Shown here piece after piece: positions 1 to 6,200 of a stretch of DNA of 17,242 nucleotides. The notes under the pieces are model-generated. The model made no database searches, was not told where the DNA came from, and worked only from the letters and a program-made list of their open reading frames with translations. The first letter of the stretch is position 1. Every line of letters begins with the position of its first letter. Both the position numbers and the translations under genes were made by a program. This stretch comes from Clostridiales bacterium (GTDB lineage Bacteria; Bacillota; Clostridia; Christensenellales; Aristaeellaceae), in the NCBI GenBank assembly GCA_022776785.1, contig JALFHA010000081.1, positions 1 to 17,242 on the forward strand. Reading direction: 5' to 3'.

Positions 1-2
1 AC

Positions 3-65
3 CTGTGGCGCGACGGACAGTATTTCACAACGGAGCTGCTGCGGCCCGAGGGCAGGCAGGAATAA
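3..65 (+). CDS. C-terminal end of an unidentified protein (cut by window edge)
   Basis: A plus-strand frame is open from the window edge and ends in TAA at 63-65, giving twenty residues that begin LWRDGQYF and end GRQE. A perfect hairpin lies 15 bp downstream, which fits a genuine gene end. Too little is present to name a family; the gene body lies to the left of the window. Confidence 0.5.
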   Translation: MWRDGQYFTTELLRPEGRQE

Positions 66-80
66 TCCCGATCATCAGGC

Positions 81-115
81 AGAGCCGGGTCCTTCCTCGC
101 GAAAGACCCGGCTCT
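81..115. terminator. Hairpin between convergent genes, probable bidirectional terminator
   Basis: AGAGCCGGGTC (81-91) pairs perfectly with GACCCGGCTCT (105-115), an 11-bp GC-rich stem with a 13-nt loop. It lies between the stop of the partial plus-strand gene (65) and the stop of the minus-strand anti-sigma gene (125). There is no strong T tract on either side, so the terminator call rests on stem strength and the convergent position. Confidence 0.6.
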
Positions 116-124
116 CCTTATGCA

Positions 125-1285
125 TTATCCGTTCCCGCTCAGGCCGGAGTCATACAGCACATTCTCAATCACGCCCGTCTGCGCGTTCACCTCGACGGTA
201 TACAGCCCGTCTCCCGCGGTGAACGCCTCCCTATCGCCCTGCCAGAGCCAGAACCACTCGGTGATAATCGGCATGTCCCCCTCCATGCGATACAGTGAAG
301 GAGCGTAATCCTCCTGCCACTCGAGCCTGTCAAGCTGCGCCTGCGTCAGGCCGTACACCTGCGCGAGCGCGTCCCTTGCCAGTTCCACAGCCTGCGCGCG
401 CGTGATCTCTGCCCGCGCCTGTGCTTCCGCGCTGCGCGCATCAGCCTGCCTGATGAGCGCAGCATCCTGTGTCTCGATTTGCGCCTGCTCCTCCTGCGTA
501 TGCCGGGCGCAGTCAAACACCTGCCCGTCGTCCGCATGAAGCCTGACCGTGAGCCATTCCTCTCCGATTCTCCCCTCCTGATAGAACCACACCTCCCAGC
601 GGCGCACGCCGTGGCCGTCGCTGTCGGCAATCTGCGCATCCTCATAGTACAGATGCGCCTCAGCCTGCGGATATGCCGCCAGCGCGTCAGCCCCAAGCTC
701 CGCCTCTGCAGCCCGGCGCGCAATGGCCAACGCCTGCTCCTTCGTGATGTTGACAGCCAGCATCCGCTCCGGAAGCAGAATCTCAGCCCAATCCTCGCCC
801 GCCGCCCGGCGCGCCAGCGCCTGCTCAAGCAGCGCCGTATCCCATACAGGCGAGGTCAGCGCCTTGCCAATCTCCTCGCCGTCATGCGACCAGCTCGCCG
901 ACGCGCCTTCCTCCGCCAGCGTCACCGTGTACACGCCCAGCCGCTGCGCGATCTGCTCCATGCCGCGGGGCGAAAAGACAACCGTCCGCCCATCCAGCGA
1001 AACCTCGCAGTCAAAGAACGCCTCCATCTCCGGCGTGAAGCCGTACTGCGCCGCAAGCGCCCGCTGTGCCGACGTCCTCGCGTCCATCCTGTCCGAAAGC
1101 AGCAGCCCTGCGGCCAGCGCAATCGCCGAAGCCAGCGCCAGCACAGCCGCCAGCAGGATCGCCCACCTTCTCCTGACATGCACCGCACGTCTCTCCTGCG
1201 GCAGCTTGCCGAGTGCCTGCCGCACGCGCCTGTCAAGCGCGTCGCCATGCAGCGCATATACGCCCTGCCAATCCTCGCGCTTCAT
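125..1285 (-). CDS. Membrane-anchored anti-sigma-like protein with two PepSY-like repeats
   Basis: 386 residues. A basic cytoplasmic N-terminus (about 1-40, ending in RRR) leads into one hydrophobic segment (about 41-63) and a long, probably extracytoplasmic, C-terminal part. That part has two similar units, starting ITKEQALAIA near 180 and ITRAQAVELA near 294; each runs to a beta-rich segment (WEVWFY near 230; YTVEVNAQTGVIE near 362), the pattern of PepSY-type domains. The ATG at 1283-1285 is chosen because GGGGAGG stands 6 nt upstream and the start overlaps the sigma-factor stop in an ATGA. The frame stays open 20 codons further upstream, but that part runs inside the sigma gene. Pairing with an ECF sigma factor suggests that it holds the sigma factor at the membrane and senses an envelope signal. 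That role is inferred from position and topology; no known anti-sigma domain was recognised. Confidence 0.75.
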   Translation of the reverse strand: MKREDWQGVYALHGDALDRRVRQALGKLPQERRAVHVRRRWAILLAAVLALASAIALAAGLLLSDRMDARTSAQRALAAQYGFTPEMEAFFDCEVSLDGRTVVFSPRGMEQIAQRLGVYTVTLAEEGASASWSHDGEEIGKALTSPVWDTALLEQALARRAAGEDWAEILLPERMLAVNITKEQALAIARRAAEAELGADALAAYPQAEAHLYYEDAQIADSDGHGVRRWEVWFYQEGRIGEEWLTVRLHADDGQVFDCARHTQEEQAQIETQDAALIRQADARSAEAQARAEITRAQAVELARDALAQVYGLTQAQLDRLEWQEDYAPSLYRMEGDMPIITEWFWLWQGDREAFTAGDGLYTVEVNAQTGVIENVLYDSGLSGNG

Positions 1286-1755
1286 TCCAATTCCTCCCCA
1301 ATTAATGCGCGCAGCCTGACCCGCGCTCGCGAAAGCCCGCTGCAAACCGCGCCCTTCGTCGTGCCCATCATCTGAGCAATCTGCATGACGTCATAGCCCT
1401 CCATGTAATGCAGCACCACCATTGTCCGCGCGCGCTGGGGAATCTGGCCGAGCGCCTCCTCCAGCAGCGCGGCGCGCTCATCCCGCAGCGGCACGGAGCG
1501 CTCCGGCATCCGATCCACCGGAACGATCCGTCGCTGCCTGCGCTGGATATTGACGCATTCCCGAATCAGGATGCGCGTCAGCCATGTGGCGAACAGCCGC
1601 TCGTCGCGCAGCGTACCGTGCTTCTCCCAGCCCTTCGCAATGGCCTCGGCCACAGCGTCCAGCCGGTCGTCCTCACAGCGCAGATAGCTGGCTGCCACGC
1701 GGTACAGCCCCACGCGCATAGCCGTCACCCGTCGGGAGAAGTCCTCCCTGTCCAT
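1282..1755 (-). CDS. ECF-type RNA polymerase sigma factor
   Basis: 157 residues, a normal length for an extracytoplasmic-function sigma factor. Region 2 is seen at about 30-77 (AVAEAIAKGWEKHGTLRDERLFATWLTRILIRECVNI followed by a basic QRRQRR stretch, broken here as AVAEAIAKGWEKHG / TLRDERLFATWL / TRILIRECVNI). Region 4 is at about 94-150, with the helix-turn-helix core YDVMQIAQMMGTTKGAV followed by LSRARVRLRA. It would direct RNA polymerase to a small stress or envelope regulon. The start has AGGAGGGA 5 nt upstream. The stop overlaps the start of the anti-sigma-like gene by 4 bp (ATGA), so the two are translationally coupled. A possible ECF-type promoter lies upstream at 1803-1830, which would make the pair self-regulated. 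The exact ECF subgroup cannot be told by eye. Confidence 0.9.
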   Translation of the reverse strand: MDREDFSRRVTAMRVGLYRVAASYLRCEDDRLDAVAEAIAKGWEKHGTLRDERLFATWLTRILIRECVNIQRRQRRIVPVDRMPERSVPLRDERAALLEEALGQIPQRARTMVVLHYMEGYDVMQIAQMMGTTKGAVCSGLSRARVRLRALIGEELE

Positions 1756-1802
1756 CGCATTCCCTCCTCTGTATTCTCCTGCTCAAGCGCTTTTGCACCC
1801 AT

Positions 1803-1830
1803 TAGACGCGCGGGCGCGCCGACAGATTCC
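1803..1830 (-). promoter_or_regulatory. Candidate ECF-type promoter of the sigma factor operon
   Basis: On the minus strand GGAATC (1825-1830) and CGTCTA (1803-1808) are separated by 16 nt. This resembles the GGAAC/TGAAAC-N16-CGTCTA layout of ECF-dependent promoters, and lies 48 bp upstream of the sigma start. The -35 match is partial, and no better sigma-A promoter was seen nearby. Confidence 0.35.
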
Positions 1831-1915
1831 CGTCTCTCTCCCTTTTCTGCATTCCTGTCTCTACGCTCCGTCGGTTGACCGCCGCCCGTCCCACGCGGTA
1901 TCATCGCCTCAAACC

Positions 1916-2188
1916 ATGAGACAGGATTTACACCCCCCGCCGGAGAATGCCTATACCGTCTCCTGCCTGCCGTGGGTAAGCTTTGACCACTTCGCCGTGC
2001 ATAGCTACGGCGCATCGCCCTACTACTTCCCCAGCGTGGAGGCCGGGCGGTTCATAGAGGAAAACGGGCGCACGCTGCTGCCCCTGTCCGTCACCTGCCA
2101 TCATGCCGCGACGGACGGCTGGCATGTCCGCCTGTTTCTTGAGGAGCTGCAGGCGCTGATGGACAGCTTCGAGGCTGTGCTCGTCTGA
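1916..2188 (+). pseudogene. 5'-truncated chloramphenicol acetyltransferase remnant
   Basis: The frame encodes the C-terminal part of a CatA-type chloramphenicol O-acetyltransferase. ENAYTVSCLPWVSFDHF matches the family's SxxPWxxF strand, and LPLSVTCHHAATDGWH holds the catalytic histidine motif HHxxxDG, followed by the closing helix VRLFLEELQALMDSF. Intact CATs have about 210-220 residues; only about 90 are here, so roughly the N-terminal 60 percent is missing. The frame is open upstream to 1793, but those residues do not resemble CAT and no ribosome binding site precedes the ATG at 1916. One half of the trimer active site is absent, so the product should be inactive. It is read as a gene relic left by a deletion or rearrangement. 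The end at 2188 is intact. Confidence 0.75.
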
Positions 2189-2220
2189 CCGGGGCTCCGC
2201 GCTTTTCTGCCGCCGGGGAA

Positions 2221-2249
2221 TTGCTTTTTGCGCCGCGAAACGCTATACT
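2221..2249 (+). promoter_or_regulatory. Sigma-A-type promoter upstream of the membrane/helical-repeat gene
   Basis: TTGCTT (2221-2226) and TATACT (2244-2249) are 17 bp apart, and transcription would start about 55 bp before the ATG at 2313. It follows the truncated CAT gene directly. Confidence 0.65.
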
Positions 2250-2312
2250 AAGGGGTAACGAATTCGGCGCGGCGCAGGCACGCGCGCGCCAGACAGCAAG
2301 GAGCTTTTCATT

Positions 2313-3152
2313 ATGATAGGTATGATCGATCTCTTCCCCAAGCAGAAGCGCAGGATGCTCATCGTGCTGGGCGTGTATCTGGGGCTTGCCGCGCTGCTGC
2401 TCATCATCGGCTCGGGCAACGCCATCGTCACCGCCGTGCTGGCCGTGCTCGGCCTGATTATCGTGCTGGCGGCGGAGCTGACGGGCGCGGCAAACATGCA
2501 CAGCCAGCTGCTCAACCGGCTGTACAACCAGCTCGACGTGGAGGGCTTTCTGCGCGAATACGAGCCCAAGCTCCAGCTCAAGCTCAAAAACAACAACATG
2601 GCGCTGATGGTGCGCCTGCACATCTCCAACGCCTACTGCGCGCAGGGGCGCTTTGACGACGCGATGGCGCTGCTGTCCTCCTTTGAAATCAAGGAGGGCA
2701 AGAACCACGAGGAAACACTGCTCGCCCGCTTTGCCGTCATCAGCAACCTCTGCTACTGCGCCGAGCAGAAAAGCGACGTGAAGACCGCAAAGCGGTATCT
2801 CGACGAGCTGCTCGACCTGCGCCGTCAGCTCGAAAAGCTCCAGGAGAACAAGCCGCAGAAGAACAAGATGGTCTTTTCCACCGAGCTCAACGAGCAGTGT
2901 ATGCAGTACCTGACGACGGGCAAGGCCGATGTGGAGAAGCTCAAGGCGCTCACCCGGCAGAACCAGTCCCAGCAGCTCCAGCGCATCACCTCCTCGCTGT
3001 GGGTGGCGCGCGCCGACCTCGCCGTCAACAACCGCCGCGAGGCGCAGAGCATCCTCGAGCAGATTGTCAAGCTCTCCCCGAACCTCTATCCCGGCAAGGT
3101 GGCCGCCGAGATGCTCGCCAGCCTGCCCGCGAAGGAGAAGGACGCGGAATAA
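2313..3152 (+). CDS. Two-pass membrane protein with TPR-like helical repeats, function unknown
   Basis: 279 residues. Two hydrophobic segments lie at about 15-33 and 37-57, separated by a short GSGN turn, so the rest is probably cytoplasmic. From about 75 onward the chain is helical with TPR-like spacing: NAYCAQGRFDDAMALLSSF, then NLCYCAEQKSDVKTAKRYLDELLDLRRQLEKL, and a last unit ARADLAVNNRREAQSILEQIVKLSPNLYPGKVAAEML (broken here as ARADLAVNNRREAQSIL / EQIVKLSPNLYPGK / VAAEML). Such repeats usually mediate protein-protein contacts. AAGGAG at 2298-2303, 9 nt before the ATG, supports this start; a second ATG three codons later is possible. It is probably co-transcribed with the methyltransferase 31 bp downstream. 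I do not recognise a named family. Confidence 0.85.
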   Translation: MIGMIDLFPKQKRRMLIVLGVYLGLAALLLIIGSGNAIVTAVLAVLGLIIVLAAELTGAANMHSQLLNRLYNQLDVEGFLREYEPKLQLKLKNNNMALMVRLHISNAYCAQGRFDDAMALLSSFEIKEGKNHEETLLARFAVISNLCYCAEQKSDVKTAKRYLDELLDLRRQLEKLQENKPQKNKMVFSTELNEQCMQYLTTGKADVEKLKALTRQNQSQQLQRITSSLWVARADLAVNNRREAQSILEQIVKLSPNLYPGKVAAEMLASLPAKEKDAE

Positions 3153-3183
3153 CCCCTGTCTGCCGCCAAAAGGAGGGCTGTGC

Positions 3184-3951
3184 ATGGATGAAAAGGCGCT
3201 TTACGCCGCATGGAAGGCCGAGGAAGACGCCGCGCATATTCACGGCTGGGACTTTTCTCACATCCACGGACGCTATGAGGAGGAAAACAACCTGCCGTGG
3301 GACTACGAGGCGGTTGTCCGCAGCCATCTTTCGCCGCAGAAACGCATTCTGGATTTTGACACCGGCGGCGGCGAATTTCTGCTCTCGCTGCACCATCCCC
3401 ATGCGATGACCGCGGCCACGGAGGGCTATCCGCCCAACGTCACACTGTGCGAGCGGACGCTGCGCCCGCTGGGCATCGACTTCCGCCCCTGTGACGACGC
3501 GTCGCGCGTGCCCTTCGCCGATGCGTCCTTTGACCTCATCCTCAACCGCCACGGCGATTTCTGCGCCGCTGAGCTGCATCGGCTGCTCAGACCGGGCGGT
3601 CTGTTCATCACCGAACAGGTCGGCAGCGAAAATGACCGCGATCTGGTGGAGCGGGTGCTCCCCGGCACGCCCAAGCCCTTTCCTCAGCAGACGCTCGCCG
3701 TACAGCGCGCCGCCTTTGAAGCGGCGGGCTTTTCGGTGCTGCGCGGCGAGGAAGTGTTCCGTCCCATCGTCTTCACTGACGTGGGCGCATTCGTGTGGTT
3801 CGCCCGCATCATCGAATGGGAGTTTCCCGGCTTCAGCGTGGACAGCTGCTTTGACCGCCTGCTCGCCATGCAGCGCCAGCTCGAGCAGGAGGGACGCATC
3901 GAGGGAACCATCCACCGGTTTCTGCTCGTCGCACAGAGGAAATCGGCATGA
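3184..3951 (+). CDS. Class I SAM-dependent methyltransferase
   Basis: 255 residues. Motif I is ILDFDTGGGEFLLSL at about 55-69, the SAM-binding glycine loop. The acidic residue ending strand 2 is E80 (ATEGYPPN), D105 lies in the motif before PFADASFDLIL (110-120), and LHRLLRPGGLFITEQ (131-145) is the usual helix and strand after motif IV. The substrate cannot be told; small-molecule and RNA methyltransferases share this core. AGGAGG at 3171-3176 sits 7 nt before the ATG; the frame is open further upstream but that part lies within the preceding gene. The last codons and the TGA stop (3949-3951) lie inside the palindrome of a B repeat, so the natural C-terminus may have been altered by that insertion. 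Confidence 0.85.
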   Translation: MDEKALYAAWKAEEDAAHIHGWDFSHIHGRYEEENNLPWDYEAVVRSHLSPQKRILDFDTGGGEFLLSLHHPHAMTAATEGYPPNVTLCERTLRPLGIDFRPCDDASRVPFADASFDLILNRHGDFCAAELHRLLRPGGLFITEQVGSENDRDLVERVLPGTPKPFPQQTLAVQRAAFEAAGFSVLRGEEVFRPIVFTDVGAFVWFARIIEWEFPGFSVDSCFDRLLAMQRQLEQEGRIEGTIHRFLLVAQRKSA

Positions 3952-4034
3952 TGCCGATTGCATCACCGACGGAGTGATAGAAGTCCCGCGCTTTACGATC
4001 GAGGCCGAAGCTTTGCAGAAGGACATTTATAGTA
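3941..4034 (+). repeat. B repeat, copy 1 (tandem pair, overlaps methyltransferase stop)
   Basis: It begins with the palindrome AATCGGCAT-G-ATGCCGATT (3941-3959), followed by GCATCACCGAC, a partly paired second stem (ATAGAAGTCC with GGACATTTAT) and the conserved GAAGCTTTGCAGAAGGAC. Copy 2 follows directly with a 94-bp period. Relative to copy 2 the palindrome has changed C to T in one arm and G to A in the other, keeping the pairing. Confidence 0.85.
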
Positions 4035-4131
4035 AACCGGCATGATGCCGGTTGCATCACCGACCAAGTGACGTAAGTCCCGTTGCTTTGTGGTCGAGTC
4101 CGAAGCTTTGCAGAAGGACTTACAGAGTAAA
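4035..4131 (+). repeat. B repeat, copy 2 (tandem pair)
   Basis: The palindrome AACCGGCAT-G-ATGCCGGTT lies at 4035-4053. A second stem GTAAGTCC (4073-4080) pairs with GGACTTAC (4116-4123), with GCTT/AAGC pairing inside. This is the cleanest copy. It ends 40 bp before a terminator hairpin, so the B pair forms most of the 3' untranslated region of the methyltransferase transcript. Confidence 0.85.
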
Positions 4132-4171
4132 TGAGCGGCCTGCGCTACCAGCCAAACCTTCTTCACCATAA

Positions 4172-4209
4172 AAACAGGAGATGCCGGGTCATTCCCGCGT
4201 CTCCTGTTT
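4172..4209. terminator. Bidirectional intrinsic terminator
   Basis: AAACAGGAGA (4172-4181) pairs with TCTCCTGTTT (4200-4209), and the stem extends inward with GC and CGGG/CCCG pairs around a bulged C. The minus-strand product leaves the stem into five T residues and the plus-strand product into TTTCGTATT. It separates the plus-strand methyltransferase-B-B transcript from the minus-strand transcript carrying A repeat copy 1. Confidence 0.8.
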
Positions 4210-4257
4210 CGTATTCATTCAAGAAAGCCCGTTTCCGTCCTTCTCGTTCCCGCTTTC

Positions 4258-4536
4258 ATACTATTCGATTAAAGCATTACCTTCCGGAGTTCTTACCTGA
4301 TTAGCATAAGCTCACCGTCAGGTATCGCTTCGCTCCCTGACTGCTTTTGCATCATTTGCTTTGCAATAGGGATGCGTTGGGCTGCCGACCCTAGAAACGG
4401 AATAGTCGCGCAAACGCTCCTTTCCGTTTCCAGACGCTCTACCTGCCTTCATCCGCCACAGGCGGCGCCGATTCCGAACCCCTTGACCCCTTCTTCGCTT
4501 CGCGCAATCATTCCATCTTTTTAATGCAGAACAGTA
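4258..4536 (-). repeat. A repeat, copy 1 (short form)
   Basis: Read on the minus strand, it starts at the stop codon of the toxin-antitoxin remnant (TGATACTGTTCTGC) and runs through GCGCGAAGCGAAGAAGGGG, the hairpin GCCGCC-TGT-GGCGG, the AGGAGC...GCGACTA module (4393-4431), a GTCAGG...CCTGAC hairpin, and ends near AATGCTTTAATCGAATAGTAT. Its module stem is GGAAAC-GGAA paired with TTCC-GTTTCT, different bases from the other copies but still paired. It lacks the block with CAGGTT...AACCTG that copies 3 and 4 carry. It is about 90 percent identical by eye to copy 2 outside the module stem. Confidence 0.85.
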
Positions 4537-4767
4537 TCACAACGCCTCAAACTTCAGCGACAGCCTCATTCCCATTCCCTCTGCCAAGCGCTGAAGCGTG
4601 AGCAAAGAAGGATTCGCATTGCCTCTCTCAAGCTTGCTGATGTCCGCCTGATTGATTCCAGTCTTTTCTACAGTTCTGAGCGTCTTCGGCTCAAGGCTCA
4701 GCAGGAATTCCTTGGCAGGCTGTTCTCCGCCCGGCGTTTCGTAGAATATGATCTCGTACCTGCTCAT
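4537..4767 (-). pseudogene. Fused remnant of a HigB-like toxin and HigA-like antitoxin pair
   Basis: 76 codons. Residues 1-32 (MSRYEIIFYETPGGEQPAKE, then FLLSLEPKTLR) match the start of Gp49/HigB-type RelE-fold toxins, which usually read YEIxFYExxxGxxPxxEFLxSLxPK. Residues about 34-76 (EKTGINQADISKLERGNANP, then SLLTLQRLAEGMGMRLSLKF) match the end of the HigA-type Xre antitoxin, including its recognition helix. Intact partners have about 110 and 100 residues and are separate genes, so an internal in-frame deletion of several hundred base pairs best explains this hybrid. The toxin active-site region and the first helices of the antitoxin HTH are missing. It keeps a strong promoter and open frame, so a small protein may still be made. 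Its stop codon abuts A repeat copy 1. Confidence 0.8.
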
Positions 4768-4788
4768 CCTTCGTACCCTTGCACCGCA

Positions 4789-4817
4789 GGTATATGTGAT
4801 TTATCCCATATTGTCAA
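4789..4817 (-). promoter_or_regulatory. Sigma-A-type promoter for the toxin-antitoxin remnant
   Basis: On the minus strand a perfect TTGACA (4812-4817) and TATACC (4789-4794) are 17 bp apart, about 20 bp before the ATG at 4767. The -35 follows the end of the LytTR gene by 16 bp. Confidence 0.65.
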
Positions 4818-4833
4818 ACAAAGATTGCTATCT

Positions 4834-5601
4834 TTACGAGAACATCCTCTCCAGCTCCTCGTACTTGTCGTGCGTAATCAGCGCGTCCTGATCGGTGCCG
4901 GTCAGGTGTACCACATACGTCCAGCGGCCGTAGGGCGTGATGCTGTCCACGGCACCGAGGTTGATGATATAGCTCTTGTGGCAGCGGAAGAAGATCTTCG
5001 GGTCGAGCCGCGCTTCGACGTCGCCCAGCGCCTCGCTCGTCTCGAAGCGCCGCCCCTGCGTCGCATAGATGACGGTAGAGCGGTTCTCGCGCTGCACCAG
5101 CAGCACGTCCGCCTGATTGACGAAATTCACGCCCTCCTTGTGGTGGATCATGATGCGTCCGCTCGCTGCCGCAGCTGCGGCGCGCGGCGCGGGCAGCGTT
5201 TCCCTGCGCTGTCCCTGTGCGCGATCCCCGACGACGGTGCGGATGCGCTCGAGCGTCTTCATCACGCGCTCAAGCCGGAAGGGCTTGACCATGTAGTCAA
5301 AGGCATAGACCTCAAACGCCTGCGCCATGTAATCGTCGTGCGCCGTGGCAAAGACGAGAATCGTGCGCGGGTCGGTATCCTGTATGGATTTGGCGCACTC
5401 CAGCCCCGTCATGCCGGGCATCTCCACGTCCAAAAAGCAGACCTGCGGCTTGAATTCCTCCACCAGACGCAGCAGGTCGGGGCCGTTGTCCGCCTCGCCG
5501 CAGAGCGTAAAGCCCCCGGCCTTGGCGATCATCTTGCGCAGAATCATGCGCATTCCGTCTTCGTCATCCGCGATGACGACCCGAATTCCGTCTTCTTCCA
5601 T
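4834..5601 (-). CDS. LytTR-family response regulator
   Basis: 255 residues. The N-terminal receiver domain (about 6-122) has the acidic pocket DDED at 12-15, the phospho-acceptor D58 in CFLDVEMPG, the T/S position in FATAHDD (84-90) and K106 in MVKPF. After an alanine-rich linker (AAAAAASG), the C-terminal domain (about 152-255, from MIHHKEGVNFV to YEELERMF) is a LytTR DNA-binding domain, with the family's FFRCHKSYIINL motif. Such proteins activate promoters with paired 9-bp sites. The ATG at 5599-5601 is preferred over an upstream in-frame start because it has GGAGA about 6 nt upstream and leaves a 1-bp gap after the preceding stop. It is the last gene of the floA operon and no histidine kinase is in the window, so the sensor must be elsewhere or absent. 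Confidence 0.9.
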   Translation of the reverse strand: MEEDGIRVVIADDEDGMRMILRKMIAKAGGFTLCGEADNGPDLLRLVEEFKPQVCFLDVEMPGMTGLECAKSIQDTDPRTILVFATAHDDYMAQAFEVYAFDYMVKPFRLERVMKTLERIRTVVGDRAQGQRRETLPAPRAAAAAASGRIMIHHKEGVNFVNQADVLLVQRENRSTVIYATQGRRFETSEALGDVEARLDPKIFFRCHKSYIINLGAVDSITPYGRWTYVVHLTGTDQDALITHDKYEELERMFS

Positions 5602-5602
5602 G

Positions 5603-6163
5603 TCACATTCTCCGTCTGTTTTGCAGCCTCGCGCGCCGCTCGCACGGCCGCTCGAGGATTTCACTGAGTATCACGCCGCGCAGCATCTCACGCGCAGCCG
5701 CGCTGTCCGCCGCCGTCTCTGCCGCGTCCGGAATCGGCTCGCGCTCCAGAGCAAGGCGCGGCGCGCCGCCCGCATGGCAGGGGTCCTCCCCCTCGCCCGC
5801 AGCGTTCATCTGCTTCTGCGTCACCGCGTGCAGATGCAGCCCCGGCGCGTGCACGGAGCAATCCTCCTCCGGGAAGGCTGTGTCCGCCGCTCTAGCGGCA
5901 AGCACGCCCGGCCTGCGCGCTTCTGTGGCAGGGCGCGCCGGAGCCGTGCCGCCTGCGGCATCGGCCCCGCGCGCCTGCGCTTCGCTGTCAAAGGCCTGTG
6001 CAAAGCTGGCCCTGCGCTCCGGCCTGCGCCTGCCACCCGACCGGCGCGGCGCAGCCTTCTCCTCGCCGCCGCCCTTCCTGTCCGCCCGCCGCTTTTTATC
6101 GCTGCGCAGGACGATGCACAGGTAGATCACCGCAATCGCGATCAGCCCAAGCAGGTTATCCAT
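5603..6163 (-). CDS. Membrane-anchored protein of unknown function between floA and the LytTR gene
   Basis: 186 residues. One N-terminal membrane segment (about 4-20, LLGLIAIAVIYLCIVL) is followed at once by a strongly basic stretch (RSDKKRRADRK), indicating a cytoplasmic body. Residues about 30-150 are low in complexity, rich in Ala, Arg, Gly and Glu, and probably disordered. The last 28 residues, with REMLRGVILSEILERP, form the only part that looks like an ordered helix and may be the functional tip. It lies 37 bp after floA and 1 bp before the LytTR start. A flotillin-associated scaffold or adaptor is a guess from position only. The start is set by a GGGGAGGGG stretch just upstream of the ATG. 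Confidence 0.7.
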   Translation of the reverse strand: MDNLLGLIAIAVIYLCIVLRSDKKRRADRKGGGEEKAAPRRSGGRRRPERRASFAQAFDSEAQARGADAAGGTAPARPATEARRPGVLAARAADTAFPEEDCSVHAPGLHLHAVTQKQMNAAGEGEDPCHAGGAPRLALEREPIPDAAETAADSAAAREMLRGVILSEILERPCERRARLQNRRRM

Positions 6164-6200
6164 CGCCCCTCCCCCTTTCCTGAACGCTCAAAGGGAGGCG

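Noticed and set aside
479..1375. Long plus-strand open frame opposite the anti-sigma gene
   Set aside because: A shadow of GC-rich coding DNA; Arg/Leu/Pro-rich translation with no recognisable domain, while the minus strand has good domains and ribosome binding sites.
1924..1936. CAGGATTTACA near the CAT remnant as a B-repeat relic
   Set aside because: Eleven bases match the end of B copy 4, but the palindrome and second arm are absent, so chance cannot be excluded.
4818..4833. AAAGATAGCAATCTTT hairpin just after the LytTR stop as a terminator
   Set aside because: The 6-bp AT-rich stem is weak and only a short T run follows; it overlaps the region of the next promoter. Too uncertain to annotate.
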